Positions 1 through 7,432 of a stretch of DNA of 64,000 bases are shown piece after piece. A program made the translations under genes and the position numbers. Position 1 is the stretch's first letter. Every line of letters begins with the position of its first letter. The stretch is from Trueperaceae bacterium (GTDB lineage: Bacteria > Deinococcota > Deinococci > Deinococcales > Trueperaceae): contig JAABTL010000001.1 in assembly GCA_011389865.1 (NCBI GenBank), forward strand, positions 224,461 to 288,460, in the 5' to 3' direction. The notes under the pieces are model-generated. The model worked only from the letters and a program-made list of their open reading frames with translations. It had not been told where the DNA came from and did not search any database.

Positions 1-552
1 CCTTCTGGCACGACGCACCTGCTCGTACTGGCGTAGCAGGCCCGCCTCGACCTCGTTGCAGAGGCGTGCTCGGCGGTCGGCGAGGTCGGCGTCACGGGTG
101 TCGATCACGGTCAGGCGTTCGCGCTCCGCGGCCTCCAGGGCCTCGAGTTCGGGGGTCATCGCGGCGAGCTGCTCTTCGAGCTCGGCCATCGCCGCGGCGA
201 TGCCCTCGAGCTCCTCCATCAACGGCAGCGTGTCCTCTTCGAGTTCCTGCGCTCGGGTCGTGAACTGCAGTTCCTGGTTCTGGTACTGCGCCATCTCCTT
301 GCTCGTCGTGGCCCGCAGGGCCGCTTCCGACGCGTCCTTGCGGCGCTCCTGCAGCGTCTTGAGGTCGAGCTCGTTGCTCGCGACGCGGCGACGCAGCGCC
401 TCGTGCTCCTGCTGCACCTTCGCCAGGTCGCGGCGCAGCGTCTCGCGCCGCTCGCGGGCGGCCAGCAGCTCGGTCGGCACCTCGCCGCGTTCGACGGCGA
501 GGGCGTCGCGCTGCAGGTCGAGGGACTGGACCTCGCTCAGGGTCTCGAGCAT
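1..552 (-). CDS. C4-type zinc-ribbon / coiled-coil protein (DUF164-like), 3' end cut by window
   Basis: The gene runs off the left edge; the first 184 codons are present. The protein opens MLETLSEVQSLDLQRD and is almost wholly charged heptad-like coiled coil, rich in Glu, Arg, Leu and Ala, to the edge. This matches the family that has a long N-terminal coiled coil and a C-terminal four-cysteine zinc ribbon; the ribbon would lie outside the window, so it cannot be confirmed. The role of the family is not established; nucleic-acid binding is suspected. The start at 552 is chosen because GGAGG lies 5 nt upstream. A TAGACT box at 640-645 lies about 90 nt upstream and sits 7 nt before a GTG mini-ORF that overlaps this start. 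Confidence 0.75.
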   Translation of the reverse strand, partial: MLETLSEVQSLDLQRDALAVERGEVPTELLAARERRETLRRDLAKVQQEHEALRRRVASNELDLKTLQERRKDASEAALRATTSKEMAQYQNQELQFTTRAQELEEDTLPLMEELEGIAAAMAELEEQLAAMTPELEALEAAERERLTVIDTRDADLADRRARLCNEVEAGLLRQYEQVRRARR

Positions 553-632
553 GCGGCCTCCAGAACGAACACGCTCCATGCGGCGTTGGCCACATGGAGC
601 GCTGAGAGGAACGGTGGGGAGAACGACTTCAC
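537..632 (-). CDS. putative leaderless mini-ORF (31 codons) overlapping the zinc-ribbon gene start
   Basis: A GTG lies 7 nt after the minus-strand box TAGACT (640-645). From it a frame of 31 codons runs and stops 16 nt inside the zinc-ribbon gene. The peptide begins VKSFSPPFLSALHV and has a hydrophobic middle. The downstream gene also has its own GGAGG, so coupling is less compelling here than at ubiA or ddl. It may be a translated leader or chance. Confidence 0.3.
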   Translation of the reverse strand: MKSFSPPFLSALHVANAAWSVFVLEAACSRP

Positions 633-639
633 GGCCTGG

Positions 640-645
640 AGTCTA
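640..645 (-). promoter_or_regulatory. -10 box TAGACT for zinc-ribbon transcript
   Basis: Minus-strand TAGACT, the commonest box in this window. It is 7 nt from GTG 632 and 87 nt from the gene start. Confidence 0.5.
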
Positions 646-692
646 CCACCACCCCCCGGGGTCGCCGGCCGCGGGCGAGGGCGTGGTCACGG

Positions 693-698
693 TACACT
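693..698 (+). promoter_or_regulatory. -10 box TACACT, leaderless start 6 nt on
   Basis: TACACT is followed by 6 nt and the ATG at 705. This is too close for a Shine-Dalgarno site, so the mRNA is probably leaderless. Confidence 0.6.
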
Positions 699-704
699 CG
701 TCCG

Positions 705-1178
705 ATGTTCGAGGATTCGGTAGAGGGCTTCATCGACCGCTGGCGTCGGCACGCGATCGATGGCGTGGCCTTCGCGCGCGCGGAGGGCAGCCCCCTGCTC
801 GAGGTCGCCGTCGGCGGCGCTGTCGTGCAGCTGTTCGAGCGCACCGGTCCGTACGACGCGCCCACTGGGCCCGTGCGGCTCATCGTGCACGCCGTGGCGT
901 CGTCGTGGACCACCGCATCGGGCGACGCCCCGTCGCTTAGCGCGGTGAGCCCCGCGCGCCTGCGCATCAGCGGCACGGTCGTCGAGGCCGACGGGGCGAT
1001 GGTGGTCGTCGACGCGGGGGTACCGGTGGTGCTCGGCCTCGATCCGCTCGACGATGCTCAGCCGCAGCCGTCCGTCGGCGCTCGGCTGGAGTGTGAGTCG
1101 CTGGTGCCGGCCCAGGCGTTCGTCCTGCGCAGCAGCGGTCCGCGCCGCCCCGCGGACGCGGTCGACGACCAGGTCTAG
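705..1178 (+). CDS. hypothetical protein, 157 aa
   Basis: I do not recognise this family. It is a soluble, acidic, Val- and Ala-rich protein starting MFEDSVEGFIDRWRR, with no signal peptide or membrane span. Alternating hydrophobic stretches suggest a beta-rich fold. The ATG is leaderless, 6 nt after TACACT. The stop is only 3 nt before the GTG of the deacetylase-like gene, so the two are almost certainly one transcript. It is divergent from the zinc-ribbon gene. Codon use matches the neighbours, so I take it as a real gene. Confidence 0.7.
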   Translation: MFEDSVEGFIDRWRRHAIDGVAFARAEGSPLLEVAVGGAVVQLFERTGPYDAPTGPVRLIVHAVASSWTTASGDAPSLSAVSPARLRISGTVVEADGAMVVVDAGVPVVLGLDPLDDAQPQPSVGARLECESLVPAQAFVLRSSGPRRPADAVDDQV

Positions 1179-1181
1179 CGC

Positions 1182-2075
1182 GTGCCGCGCGCCTTCTCGC
1201 CGCGCGCGCAGCGGGTGCCATTGCCCGCGGGCCACCGCTTCCCCATGGACAAGTACGACCGGGTCGCGCAGCGCCTCGAGGGGGTGGGGTGGAACGTGCT
1301 CGACGCCCCCGACGTCGCGGACGAGGCTCTGGCGCTCACCCACGACCGCGACTACCTCGGTGCCGTGGCGGGCTGCGCGCTCGATGCCCGTGCCGAGCGG
1401 CGCCTGGGGTTCCCGCAGTCGCCCGCCCTGGTGCGGCGCTCTCGCGCATCGGTGGGCGGCACCGTGGCGGCGGCCCGCGCCGCGCTCGACGACGGCCTCG
1501 GGGTGCAGCTGGCGGGCGGCACCCACCACGCCTTCCGCGACCGGGGCGAGGGCTTCTGCGTCTACAACGACCTCGTGGTCGCCGCCCGCGCGCTGCTCGC
1601 AGAGGGCGCCATGCGGCGTGTGCTGGTGATCGATCTCGACGTCCACCAGGGGAACGGCACCGCCGCGCTGTGCGCCGACGACCCGCGGATCGCGACCTAC
1701 TCGGTGCATGGCGACCGCAACTACCCCTTCGTCAAGGAGCGCAGCGACCTCGACGTGCCGCTGCCGGATGGCACCGGCGACGGGGACTACCTCGCGGCGC
1801 TCGACGCCAGCCTGCCCGCGTTCGCGCGCGCCGCACGGCCCGATCTCGTGCTCTACCAGGGCGGCGTCGACGTGCTCGCGGGCGACCGCTTCGGTCGCCT
1901 GGCGCTGTCGCTCGAAGGCGTCGTCGAGCGCGACCGGCGGGTGGCGACGTGGTGCCGCGACGCCGGCGTCCCGCTCGTCACCACCCTCGGGGGCGGCTAC
2001 CACGCGGACGTCGACGCGACCGTGGCCGCCCACGTCGCGGGGCTCGTGGTCGTCGCGGAGACGCTGGGCGTCTAG
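1182..2075 (+). CDS. histone-deacetylase-family hydrolase (AcuC/HDAC-like)
   Basis: Predicted zinc-dependent deacylase of the arginase/deacetylase fold; the substrate could be an acetylated protein or a small acetyl-polyamine. Family residues are in order: the His pair in GGTHHAF (H115, H116), zinc ligands D153 and H155 in DLDVHQGNGT, the third ligand D230 in YQGGVD, and the catalytic Tyr (Y273) in GGGY. At 297 aa it is a single-domain bacterial member. The GTG start at 1182 lies 3 nt after the previous stop. Related Thermus-type proteins are usually annotated only as histone deacetylase family; the true substrate cannot be read from sequence. Confidence 0.88.
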   Translation: MPRAFSPRAQRVPLPAGHRFPMDKYDRVAQRLEGVGWNVLDAPDVADEALALTHDRDYLGAVAGCALDARAERRLGFPQSPALVRRSRASVGGTVAAARAALDDGLGVQLAGGTHHAFRDRGEGFCVYNDLVVAARALLAEGAMRRVLVIDLDVHQGNGTAALCADDPRIATYSVHGDRNYPFVKERSDLDVPLPDGTGDGDYLAALDASLPAFARAARPDLVLYQGGVDVLAGDRFGRLALSLEGVVERDRRVATWCRDAGVPLVTTLGGGYHADVDATVAAHVAGLVVVAETLGV

Positions 2076-2140
2076 CGGGCCCGGAACCGCGGCCGGCGCG
2101 GCGCGTCGGCCCGAATCCTGGCAGCGCGCGGGCGACCTGC

Positions 2141-2146
2141 TAGGCT
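2141..2146 (+). promoter_or_regulatory. -10 box TAGGCT before the DUF512 gene
   Basis: TAGGCT lies 8 nt before the GTG at 2155, consistent with a leaderless transcript. Confidence 0.5.
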
Positions 2147-2154
2147 GCGCTGTC

Positions 2155-3567
2155 GTGCCCCACGCCCCTCGCCCCCCCAAGGACCCCAGCGCGCCGCCTT
2201 TCACCGCCGCCGTGCGCGAGGTCGCGCCCGGTTCGCCGGCCGAGCGCGCCGGCGTGCGCGCGGGGTGGGAACTCGTGAGGATCAACGGCCAGTGGGTGCC
2301 GGACGTGCTCGCCTACCGCCGCGAACTCGAGCGCGGCGAGGCCACGCTCGAGGCACGTGACCCGCTCGCGGGCACGGAGGTCGTCTTCACGGTCGCGTGG
2401 GAGGATCCCGGGCTCGAGTTCGAGGACGTCATCTTCGACGGCCTGAGGCTGTGCGCCAACCAGTGCGAGTTCTGCTACGTGCACCAGATGCCCAAGGGCT
2501 TCCGCAAGAGCCTCTACGTGATGGACGACGACTACCGGACGAGCTTCCTCTACGGCAGCTTCGTGACGCTCACCAACCTGACCGAGGCCGACGTCCGGCG
2601 CATCCTCGACGAGCACCTGTCGCCGCTGTACGTCTCGGTGCACACGGCGGACGAGGACCTGCGGCGCGACATGATGCGCTGGTTCCGACTCAAGGTCAGG
2701 GACCCGGCCGCCACCAGCGTCCGCGGCATGATCGAGCGCCTCGAGCCGATCGACCTCTTCACCCAGGTGGTGGCGTTGCCCGGCCGCAACGACGGCGAGG
2801 CGCTCGACCTCACGCTCGCGTACCTCGCCTCGCGACCGAACGTCCAGGCGGTCGCCGTGGTGCCCGTCGGCCTGACCGACCACCGCCGCAACCTGCCGAC
2901 CCTGCGGACCTTCACCCGCGAGGAGGCCGACGCCGTGGTCGCCCGCGTCGAGGCCTTCCAGCGGACGATGCTGCGCGAGCGCGGCACGCGTTTCGCCTTC
3001 CTGTCGGACGAGTTCTACCTGGTGGCCGGGCGGCCGCTGCCGCCGGCGTCGGCGTACGAGGGCTTCAGCATGCTGGAGAACGGTGTCGGGATGGTGCGCG
3101 ACTTCATCGCTGGGTCGACCCCTCCGCTGCCCGCCGCCCTGCCGCGCCCGTTGCGGGTGATCTGCGCGACCGGCACGCTGTTCGCCCCCGTCCTCGACGC
3201 CGCGCTCGCCCCGCTGCGGGCGGTCGAGGGACTCGAGCTCGAGGTGCGGCCGCTGGTCAACCGCACGTTCGGCGCCGTCACCACCGTCACCGGCCTGCTG
3301 GCCGGGCGCGACTTCCTGACGCAGATCTCGCCCGGGGAGGCCGACCTGCTGCTGGTGTCGCCCAGCGTGCTGAAGTACGGCACCGAGACCCTGCTCGACG
3401 ACCGCACCCTCGATGACCTGCGCCACGAGCTGGGCATGCGCGTCGAGGTCGGCGGGACGAACCTCGCCGAGCTGATGACGTCCATCCTGTCCGGGCACGG
3501 CCGCTCGGCGCTGCCGCAGTTCGGCTTCTCGACCCACGCCGTCAAGGAGACCACGGGGCAGCACTGA
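2155..3567 (+). CDS. DUF512 / PDZ radical SAM protein
   Basis: 470 aa with the usual order of this family: a PDZ-like domain (about 15-70, with APGSPAERAGVRAGW), a radical SAM Cx3Cx2C motif (C100, C104, C107 in CANQCEFC), then the DUF512 C-terminal domain. The cysteines should hold a 4Fe-4S cluster that cleaves S-adenosylmethionine. The substrate is unknown; the family is widespread in Gram-positive and related bacteria. The start is GTG at 2155, 8 nt after TAGGCT. The same frame is open further upstream, but only as a shadow of the deacetylase gene. The stop is 12 nt before the MBL gene, suggesting an operon. Confidence 0.88.
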   Translation: MPHAPRPPKDPSAPPFTAAVREVAPGSPAERAGVRAGWELVRINGQWVPDVLAYRRELERGEATLEARDPLAGTEVVFTVAWEDPGLEFEDVIFDGLRLCANQCEFCYVHQMPKGFRKSLYVMDDDYRTSFLYGSFVTLTNLTEADVRRILDEHLSPLYVSVHTADEDLRRDMMRWFRLKVRDPAATSVRGMIERLEPIDLFTQVVALPGRNDGEALDLTLAYLASRPNVQAVAVVPVGLTDHRRNLPTLRTFTREEADAVVARVEAFQRTMLRERGTRFAFLSDEFYLVAGRPLPPASAYEGFSMLENGVGMVRDFIAGSTPPLPAALPRPLRVICATGTLFAPVLDAALAPLRAVEGLELEVRPLVNRTFGAVTTVTGLLAGRDFLTQISPGEADLLLVSPSVLKYGTETLLDDRTLDDLRHELGMRVEVGGTNLAELMTSILSGHGRSALPQFGFSTHAVKETTGQH

Positions 3568-3579
3568 CGCCCGTCGACC

Positions 3580-4326
3580 ATGCCCACCACCGTCGCCCCC
3601 GGCGTTCACGTCATCGGTCTGCTCATGGTCAACGTCGTGCTGCTCGAGGGGCGCGATGGCTGGACCCTGATCGACACGGGCACGGAGGGCACGCTGGGTC
3701 GGCTGCGCGCCTCGCTGCGCCGCATCGGGGCGCCGGCGAGCGATCTTCGCCGGGTCCTGATCACCCACGCGCACCCCGACCACGTCGGAGGCCTCGCCGA
3801 ACTCGTGCGGGCGTCGGGCGCCGAGGTCTGGGCGCCGGAGGCCGATCGCGCCTGGGTCGAGGGCCCCGGGTCGCCGCCGCGCCCCGATCCGGCGACCCTG
3901 CGCGGCGTGCATCGCCTGCTGGGCCGCATCGAGCCGACGGCCGCGACGCCCGTGGCCGTCGACCGGGGCCTTCGCGGCGGCGACCGGCTCGATGCCGTGC
4001 GCGAGGGCCTCGAGGTCGTCGCGCTGCCCGGCCACACGCCGGGGCAGGTCGGCTTCTGGCTGCCGTCCGTACGGGTGATCGTCGCGGGTGACGCGCTCAT
4101 GCACGTGTTCCCGTGGTGGCACCCGCCGATCGCGGCCTTCAGCAGCGACATGCAGCAGGCGCGACGCTCGGTGGAGCGCATGGCGGCGCTCGAGCCGCGT
4201 GTGGTCGTCGTCGGACACGGGCCGCCGGTGTCGCTGCCCGCTGGCGCAGCGAGCAGCGCGAGCCTGGCGCCGCGCCTGCGCCGCGCCCTCCGCACCTTCC
4301 CGCCGGTCGACGACGCGCGCGGGTGA
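3580..4326 (+). CDS. MBL-fold metallohydrolase
   Basis: Metallo-beta-lactamase fold protein of 248 aa. The metal site THAHPDHVGG (H63, H65, D67, H68) is intact. A later PGHTPGQ gives the next His ligand, GD in AGDALMH gives the bridging Asp, and VVGHGPP the last His. It belongs to the small hydrolase group with glyoxalase-II- and lactonase-like members, so a thioester or lactone substrate is possible but not shown. The ATG is 13 nt after the DUF512 stop, with no clear ribosome site, so it is probably translated from the same mRNA. Confidence 0.85.
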   Translation: MPTTVAPGVHVIGLLMVNVVLLEGRDGWTLIDTGTEGTLGRLRASLRRIGAPASDLRRVLITHAHPDHVGGLAELVRASGAEVWAPEADRAWVEGPGSPPRPDPATLRGVHRLLGRIEPTAATPVAVDRGLRGGDRLDAVREGLEVVALPGHTPGQVGFWLPSVRVIVAGDALMHVFPWWHPPIAAFSSDMQQARRSVERMAALEPRVVVVGHGPPVSLPAGAASSASLAPRLRRALRTFPPVDDARG

Positions 4327-4394
4327 CCGTGCGGGCCTCGGGGTCGGCCCGGGCGTGCGCGTGCGCGCACACGATGTCCCACCCAGACGGGGTG

Positions 4395-4400
4395 TAGGCT
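4395..4400 (+). promoter_or_regulatory. -10 box TAGGCT for the mini-ORF and ubiA
   Basis: TAGGCT is 9 nt before the ATG at 4410 and 56 nt before the prenyltransferase ATG. Confidence 0.5.
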
Positions 4401-4409
4401 CGCGCCGAG

Positions 4410-4460
4410 ATGGACGACGGACGACGCCGACACCACCGCTTCGCTCGGGGCCCCGCATGA
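4410..4460 (+). CDS. putative leaderless mini-ORF (16 codons) coupled to the UbiA gene
   Basis: Reads MDDGRRRHHRFARGPA and stop. The ATG follows TAGGCT by 9 nt. The TGA overlaps the ATG of the prenyltransferase as ATGA. The real gene has no Shine-Dalgarno and no other in-frame start between the box and 4457, so translation by coupling is the simplest reading. The peptide is too short to judge for coding bias. Confidence 0.45.
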   Translation: MDDGRRRHHRFARGPA

Positions 4461-5341
4461 CGGCGCCCGCCACCGAACGCCGCCGCACCCTGGCCGCTTA
4501 CCTGCGGCTCGTGCGCTTCCAGCACACGCTGTTCGCCCTTCCCTTCGCCTACGCGGGCATGTGGCTCGCGGCCGATGGCTTCCCCGGCTGGGCGACGTTC
4601 GGCTGGGTGACGCTGGCGATGGCGGGCGCCCGCACCTTCGCGATGGCGGTCAACCGCGTGCTCGACGCTCGCATCGACGCCGCCAATCCGCGCACGGCCG
4701 CGCGCGAGATCCCCAGCGGCGTGCTGAGCGCCGCCGACGGCTGGCTGCTGGCCGCCGTGGGGCTGATCGCGTTCGTGACCGCGGGCCTGGCGCTCAACCC
4801 GCTCACCGCCGCGCTGCTGCCGATCGCAGCCGTGTTCCTCGCCGTCTACCCGCTCGTCAAGCGGGTCTCCTGGTGGTGCCACGCGTGGCTCGGCGTCACG
4901 ATCGGCGCCGCCGCCGCCGGCGGTTGGATCGCGGTCGCGGGCGCGTTCGCGCCGCCCGTCTGGTGGTTGTGGCTCGGCGTCGGCGCCTGGATCGGTGGCT
5001 TCGACGTCGTGTACGCCATGCTCGACCGGCGCTTCGATCAGGCCCACGGGGTGCACAGCGTGCCCGCCCGCTTCGGCGATCGGACGGCCGCGCGCATCGC
5101 CATCGGCGCGCACGTGCTCGCCGTGGCGTCCCTCGTGCTGCTGGCGCCGGCGGCCGGTCTCGGCGCGACCTACCTGGCTGCGGTCGCCGTCGTGGCGGCG
5201 GTGCTCGGCCTCCAGCACGTGTGGGTGGCGCGCCACGGCCCGGCGGTGGCGTTGCGGGCGTTCGACGCCAACCTGGTGATCGGTCTGGTGGTGCTGGGGG
5301 GCGTGGTCGCCGACCACGCCGTCCGCGGGGCGGGCGGCTGA
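4457..5341 (+). CDS. mqnP: UbiA-family prenyltransferase, probably MqnP of menaquinone synthesis
   Basis: Integral membrane enzyme (294 aa, about 8-9 hydrophobic spans) that attaches a polyprenyl chain to an aromatic ring. The first Asp-rich motif is NRVLDARIDAANPRT (N66, D70, D74), followed by AAREIPSG. The second is D183, D190 and D194 in the stretch ending MLDRRFD. The NPRT and REIPSG signatures are those of the menaquinone (futalosine route) members rather than of heme or chlorophyll enzymes. The polyprenyl donor may come from the synthase at 60513-61541. Its start overlaps the stop of a 16-codon mini-ORF (ATGA). Confidence 0.85.
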   Translation: MTAPATERRRTLAAYLRLVRFQHTLFALPFAYAGMWLAADGFPGWATFGWVTLAMAGARTFAMAVNRVLDARIDAANPRTAAREIPSGVLSAADGWLLAAVGLIAFVTAGLALNPLTAALLPIAAVFLAVYPLVKRVSWWCHAWLGVTIGAAAAGGWIAVAGAFAPPVWWLWLGVGAWIGGFDVVYAMLDRRFDQAHGVHSVPARFGDRTAARIAIGAHVLAVASLVLLAPAAGLGATYLAAVAVVAAVLGLQHVWVARHGPAVALRAFDANLVIGLVVLGGVVADHAVRGAGG

Positions 5342-5398
5342 GGGCGGCGGTCGGGTCGCGGCCCGCTCGCGTCGGCCGACCCGCCCGGCCCGCTTCGG

Positions 5399-5428
5399 TT
5401 GACACCTCGAGGAGCGACTGCGTATGCT
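5399..5428 (+). promoter_or_regulatory. sigma-70-type promoter of the tRNA gene
   Basis: A perfect -35 TTGACA (5399-5404), an 18-nt spacer and -10 TATGCT (5423-5428). This is the clearest two-part promoter in the window; transcription should start near 5435. Confidence 0.75.
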
Positions 5429-5441
5429 CGCTAACGCGTTT

Positions 5442-5517
5442 GGAGCGGTAGTGTAGCGGTTAGCATATCTGCCTGTCACGCAGAAGGTCGCGGGTTCAAA
5501 TCCCGTCCGCTCCGCCA
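5442..5517 (+). tRNA. tRNA-Asp (GTC), CCA encoded
   Basis: A 76-nt cloverleaf. The acceptor strands GGAGCGG and CCGCTCC pair fully. The anticodon loop CTGTCAC gives anticodon GTC (5475-5477), and GGTTCAAATCC forms the T loop. CCA (5515-5517) is encoded. It is a single-gene unit with its own promoter and terminator. Confidence 0.97.
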
Positions 5518-5521
5518 AGGT

Positions 5522-5553
5522 CGCCGGCCCCCGAAGGGGGCCGGCGTTCGTTT
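5522..5553 (+). terminator. rho-independent terminator of tRNA-Asp
   Basis: An 11-bp perfect GC stem (5522-5532 with 5536-5546), loop GAA, then TTCGTTT. Confidence 0.85.
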
Positions 5554-5615
5554 GGGGTCGCGGCCGTCGTCCCCGCACGGGGCGTGGGGCCACCTTCCGT
5601 AGGCGCCGCGGCTGG

Positions 5616-5621
5616 TAGCGT
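5616..5621 (+). promoter_or_regulatory. -10 box TAGCGT, leaderless start 6 nt on
   Basis: TAGCGT lies 6 nt before the ATG at 5628. Confidence 0.55.
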
Positions 5622-5627
5622 GAAGGC

Positions 5628-6284
5628 ATGGCCGAGCTGCCCGTCTTCCCGCTCGATCTCGTGGTGTTCCCAGGGCAGACGGTGCCGCTGGTGGTGTTCG
5701 AGGCGCGCTACAAGCGGTTGGTCAAGGCGGTCCTCGAGCTCGAGGAGCCTCGCTTCGTCATCGCCCGCGCCCTGGCTGCGGCCGACGGCCCGGCGATGGC
5801 CCCGATCGGTACGGTGGTCCGGGTCGTCGAGCTCGCCGAGCGCCCGGACGGCACCTACACGCTTACGGGCCACGGTGGCGAGCGCGTGCGGGTCGACGTC
5901 ACGCGCCGCGAGGACGTGGCCGAGGCGGACGGCAGCGAGCGGCCGCTGTTCTTCACCGACGCGGAGCCCCTGCCGGTCGTGCGCGACGACCCGAACCTCG
6001 AGCGGGTGGCCGCGTGGGACGCCCTCGAGGCCTTCAGGCGCTACGCCCGCACCTTCTTCGCGGCCGACGCCGAGCAGCAGGTCGACGACCACGTCCCCGA
6101 CGAGTCGCTCTACCAGGCATCGTTCGTCTGCGCCAACCTGCGGCTGGAGGGCGACGAGCGCCAGGCGCTGCTCGAGGCGCCATCGCTCGTCGACCGCTTC
6201 AGGCTCGCAGAGCGGCTGATCGAGGAGCGTCTGGAAGCCCACGCGCCTGGCCTCGGTGACGCCGACGCTGGCGACGTCGGGTGA
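5628..6284 (+). CDS. Lon N-terminal (substrate-binding) domain protein
   Basis: 218 aa consisting only of a Lon-protease N-terminal-like domain. The diagnostic opening LPVFPLDLVVFPGQTVPL is followed by FEARYKRLV, and a helical second half runs to the end. There is no ATPase or protease domain, so it is a stand-alone LAN protein, probably a substrate or protein binder; the precise role is unknown. The ATG is leaderless (TAGCGT, 6 nt). Its stop overlaps the TruD start by GTGA, so the two should be co-translated. Confidence 0.85.
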   Translation: MAELPVFPLDLVVFPGQTVPLVVFEARYKRLVKAVLELEEPRFVIARALAAADGPAMAPIGTVVRVVELAERPDGTYTLTGHGGERVRVDVTRREDVAEADGSERPLFFTDAEPLPVVRDDPNLERVAAWDALEAFRRYARTFFAADAEQQVDDHVPDESLYQASFVCANLRLEGDERQALLEAPSLVDRFRLAERLIEERLEAHAPGLGDADAGDVG

Positions 6285-7432
6285 GGCGGGGCGACGACCT
6301 GGCCGATGCACCCGCCGTCGAGCGGCGGCTCGACGCGGACCGGGGGACGTTGGACGAGGCGCTCGAGCACGCGCTGACGTTCCGCTGGGGCGATCTCCCG
6401 ACGGTGACCCCGGAGTTGCCGGGTGCCGGAGGTCGGGTGCGCGCAGATCCCGAGGACTTCGTCGTCCGCGAGCTGCCCCTCTACCTGCCGAGCGGCGAGG
6501 GGAGCCACGCCTACGCCCGCGTCGAGAAGGTCGGTTGGACCACCCGGGACCTGCAGCGTGCGCTGATCGCGGCCGGCATCGCGGCCCAGCAGATCGGCGT
6601 CGCCGGCCTCAAGGACAAGGTGGCGCGCACCGAGCAGTGGCTGTCGGTTCCTCGACGGCACGAGGCCGAGGCCTGGGAGGCCCTGGAGGCCATGCCCGGG
6701 GTCCGCCTGCTGGAGACCGGACGGCATGCCAACAAGCTCGGTGTCGGTCACTTGCGCGGCAACGCGTTCCGCGTGCGGGTCCGCGACGTCGGTGCCGAGG
6801 GCGCGGACCGGGTGCGCGAGGTCGCGGCCCGGATCGCCGCCTGCGGCGTCCCGAACTACCTCGGCCCGCAGCGCTTCGGGCGTTTCGGGCGCAACGCCGT
6901 GGACGGCTGGCGCCTGGTGCACGGCGAGCGCGTGCACGGCGACGTGCGCCTGCAGCGCTTCTTCGTGTCCGCGTTGCAGTCGCAGGTCTTCAACCTGCTG
7001 CTCGCGGAGCGGGTGCGCGACGGGCTGTTCGAGCGCGTGATCGCCGGCGACTGGGCCCGGAAGCACGCCACCGGCGGCACCTTCGAGGTGATCGACCCCG
7101 AGGTCGAGACGCCGCGCGTCGCGGCCCTGGAGATCTCGGCGACGCTCCCGCTCCACGGCAAGAAGGTCCGGCCCTCCGCAGGCGAGGCCGGTGCGCGCGA
7201 GGTGCGCGTCCTGGAGGCGTTGGGGCTGCGCTGGACCGACCTGGTCCGGCGCCATGGCGACCGCAGGATCACCCGCATCGTCGGCGCGAACGTCGAGGTC
7301 GAGGAGATCGGCGACGATCTGTGGCTCGCCTTCGAGCTCCCGAAGGGGAGCTACGCCACGACCTTGCTGCGCGAGCTCCTCAAGGTCGACGTCGATGCGC
7401 CGCTCGACGGCCCCTCGTCCTCCGGGCCGTAG
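6281..7432 (+). CDS. truD: tRNA pseudouridine(13) synthase TruD
   Basis: Converts U13 of certain tRNAs to pseudouridine. The catalytic Asp is D112 in AGLKDK. Other TruD features follow: the GNAFRVRVR stretch, NYLGPQRFGRFG, and the late LPKGSYATTLLRELL. At 383 aa it is a normal TruD with a short N-terminal extension. The GTG start at 6281 overlaps the previous stop (GTGA). The last 82 nt overlap the end of the convergent VWA gene. The conserved TruD C-terminus lies within the overlap, so the frame there is real on this strand. Confidence 0.93.
   Translation: MRRGDDLADAPAVERRLDADRGTLDEALEHALTFRWGDLPTVTPELPGAGGRVRADPEDFVVRELPLYLPSGEGSHAYARVEKVGWTTRDLQRALIAAGIAAQQIGVAGLKDKVARTEQWLSVPRRHEAEAWEALEAMPGVRLLETGRHANKLGVGHLRGNAFRVRVRDVGAEGADRVREVAARIAACGVPNYLGPQRFGRFGRNAVDGWRLVHGERVHGDVRLQRFFVSALQSQVFNLLLAERVRDGLFERVIAGDWARKHATGGTFEVIDPEVETPRVAALEISATLPLHGKKVRPSAGEAGAREVRVLEALGLRWTDLVRRHGDRRITRIVGANVEVEEIGDDLWLAFELPKGSYATTLLRELLKVDVDAPLDGPSSSGP

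Noticed and set aside
92..595. A 167-codon minus-strand frame at the left edge
   Set aside because: It is Arg/Gly/Pro-rich in the wrong frame. The zinc-ribbon coiled coil from 552 has GGAGG and a normal composition.
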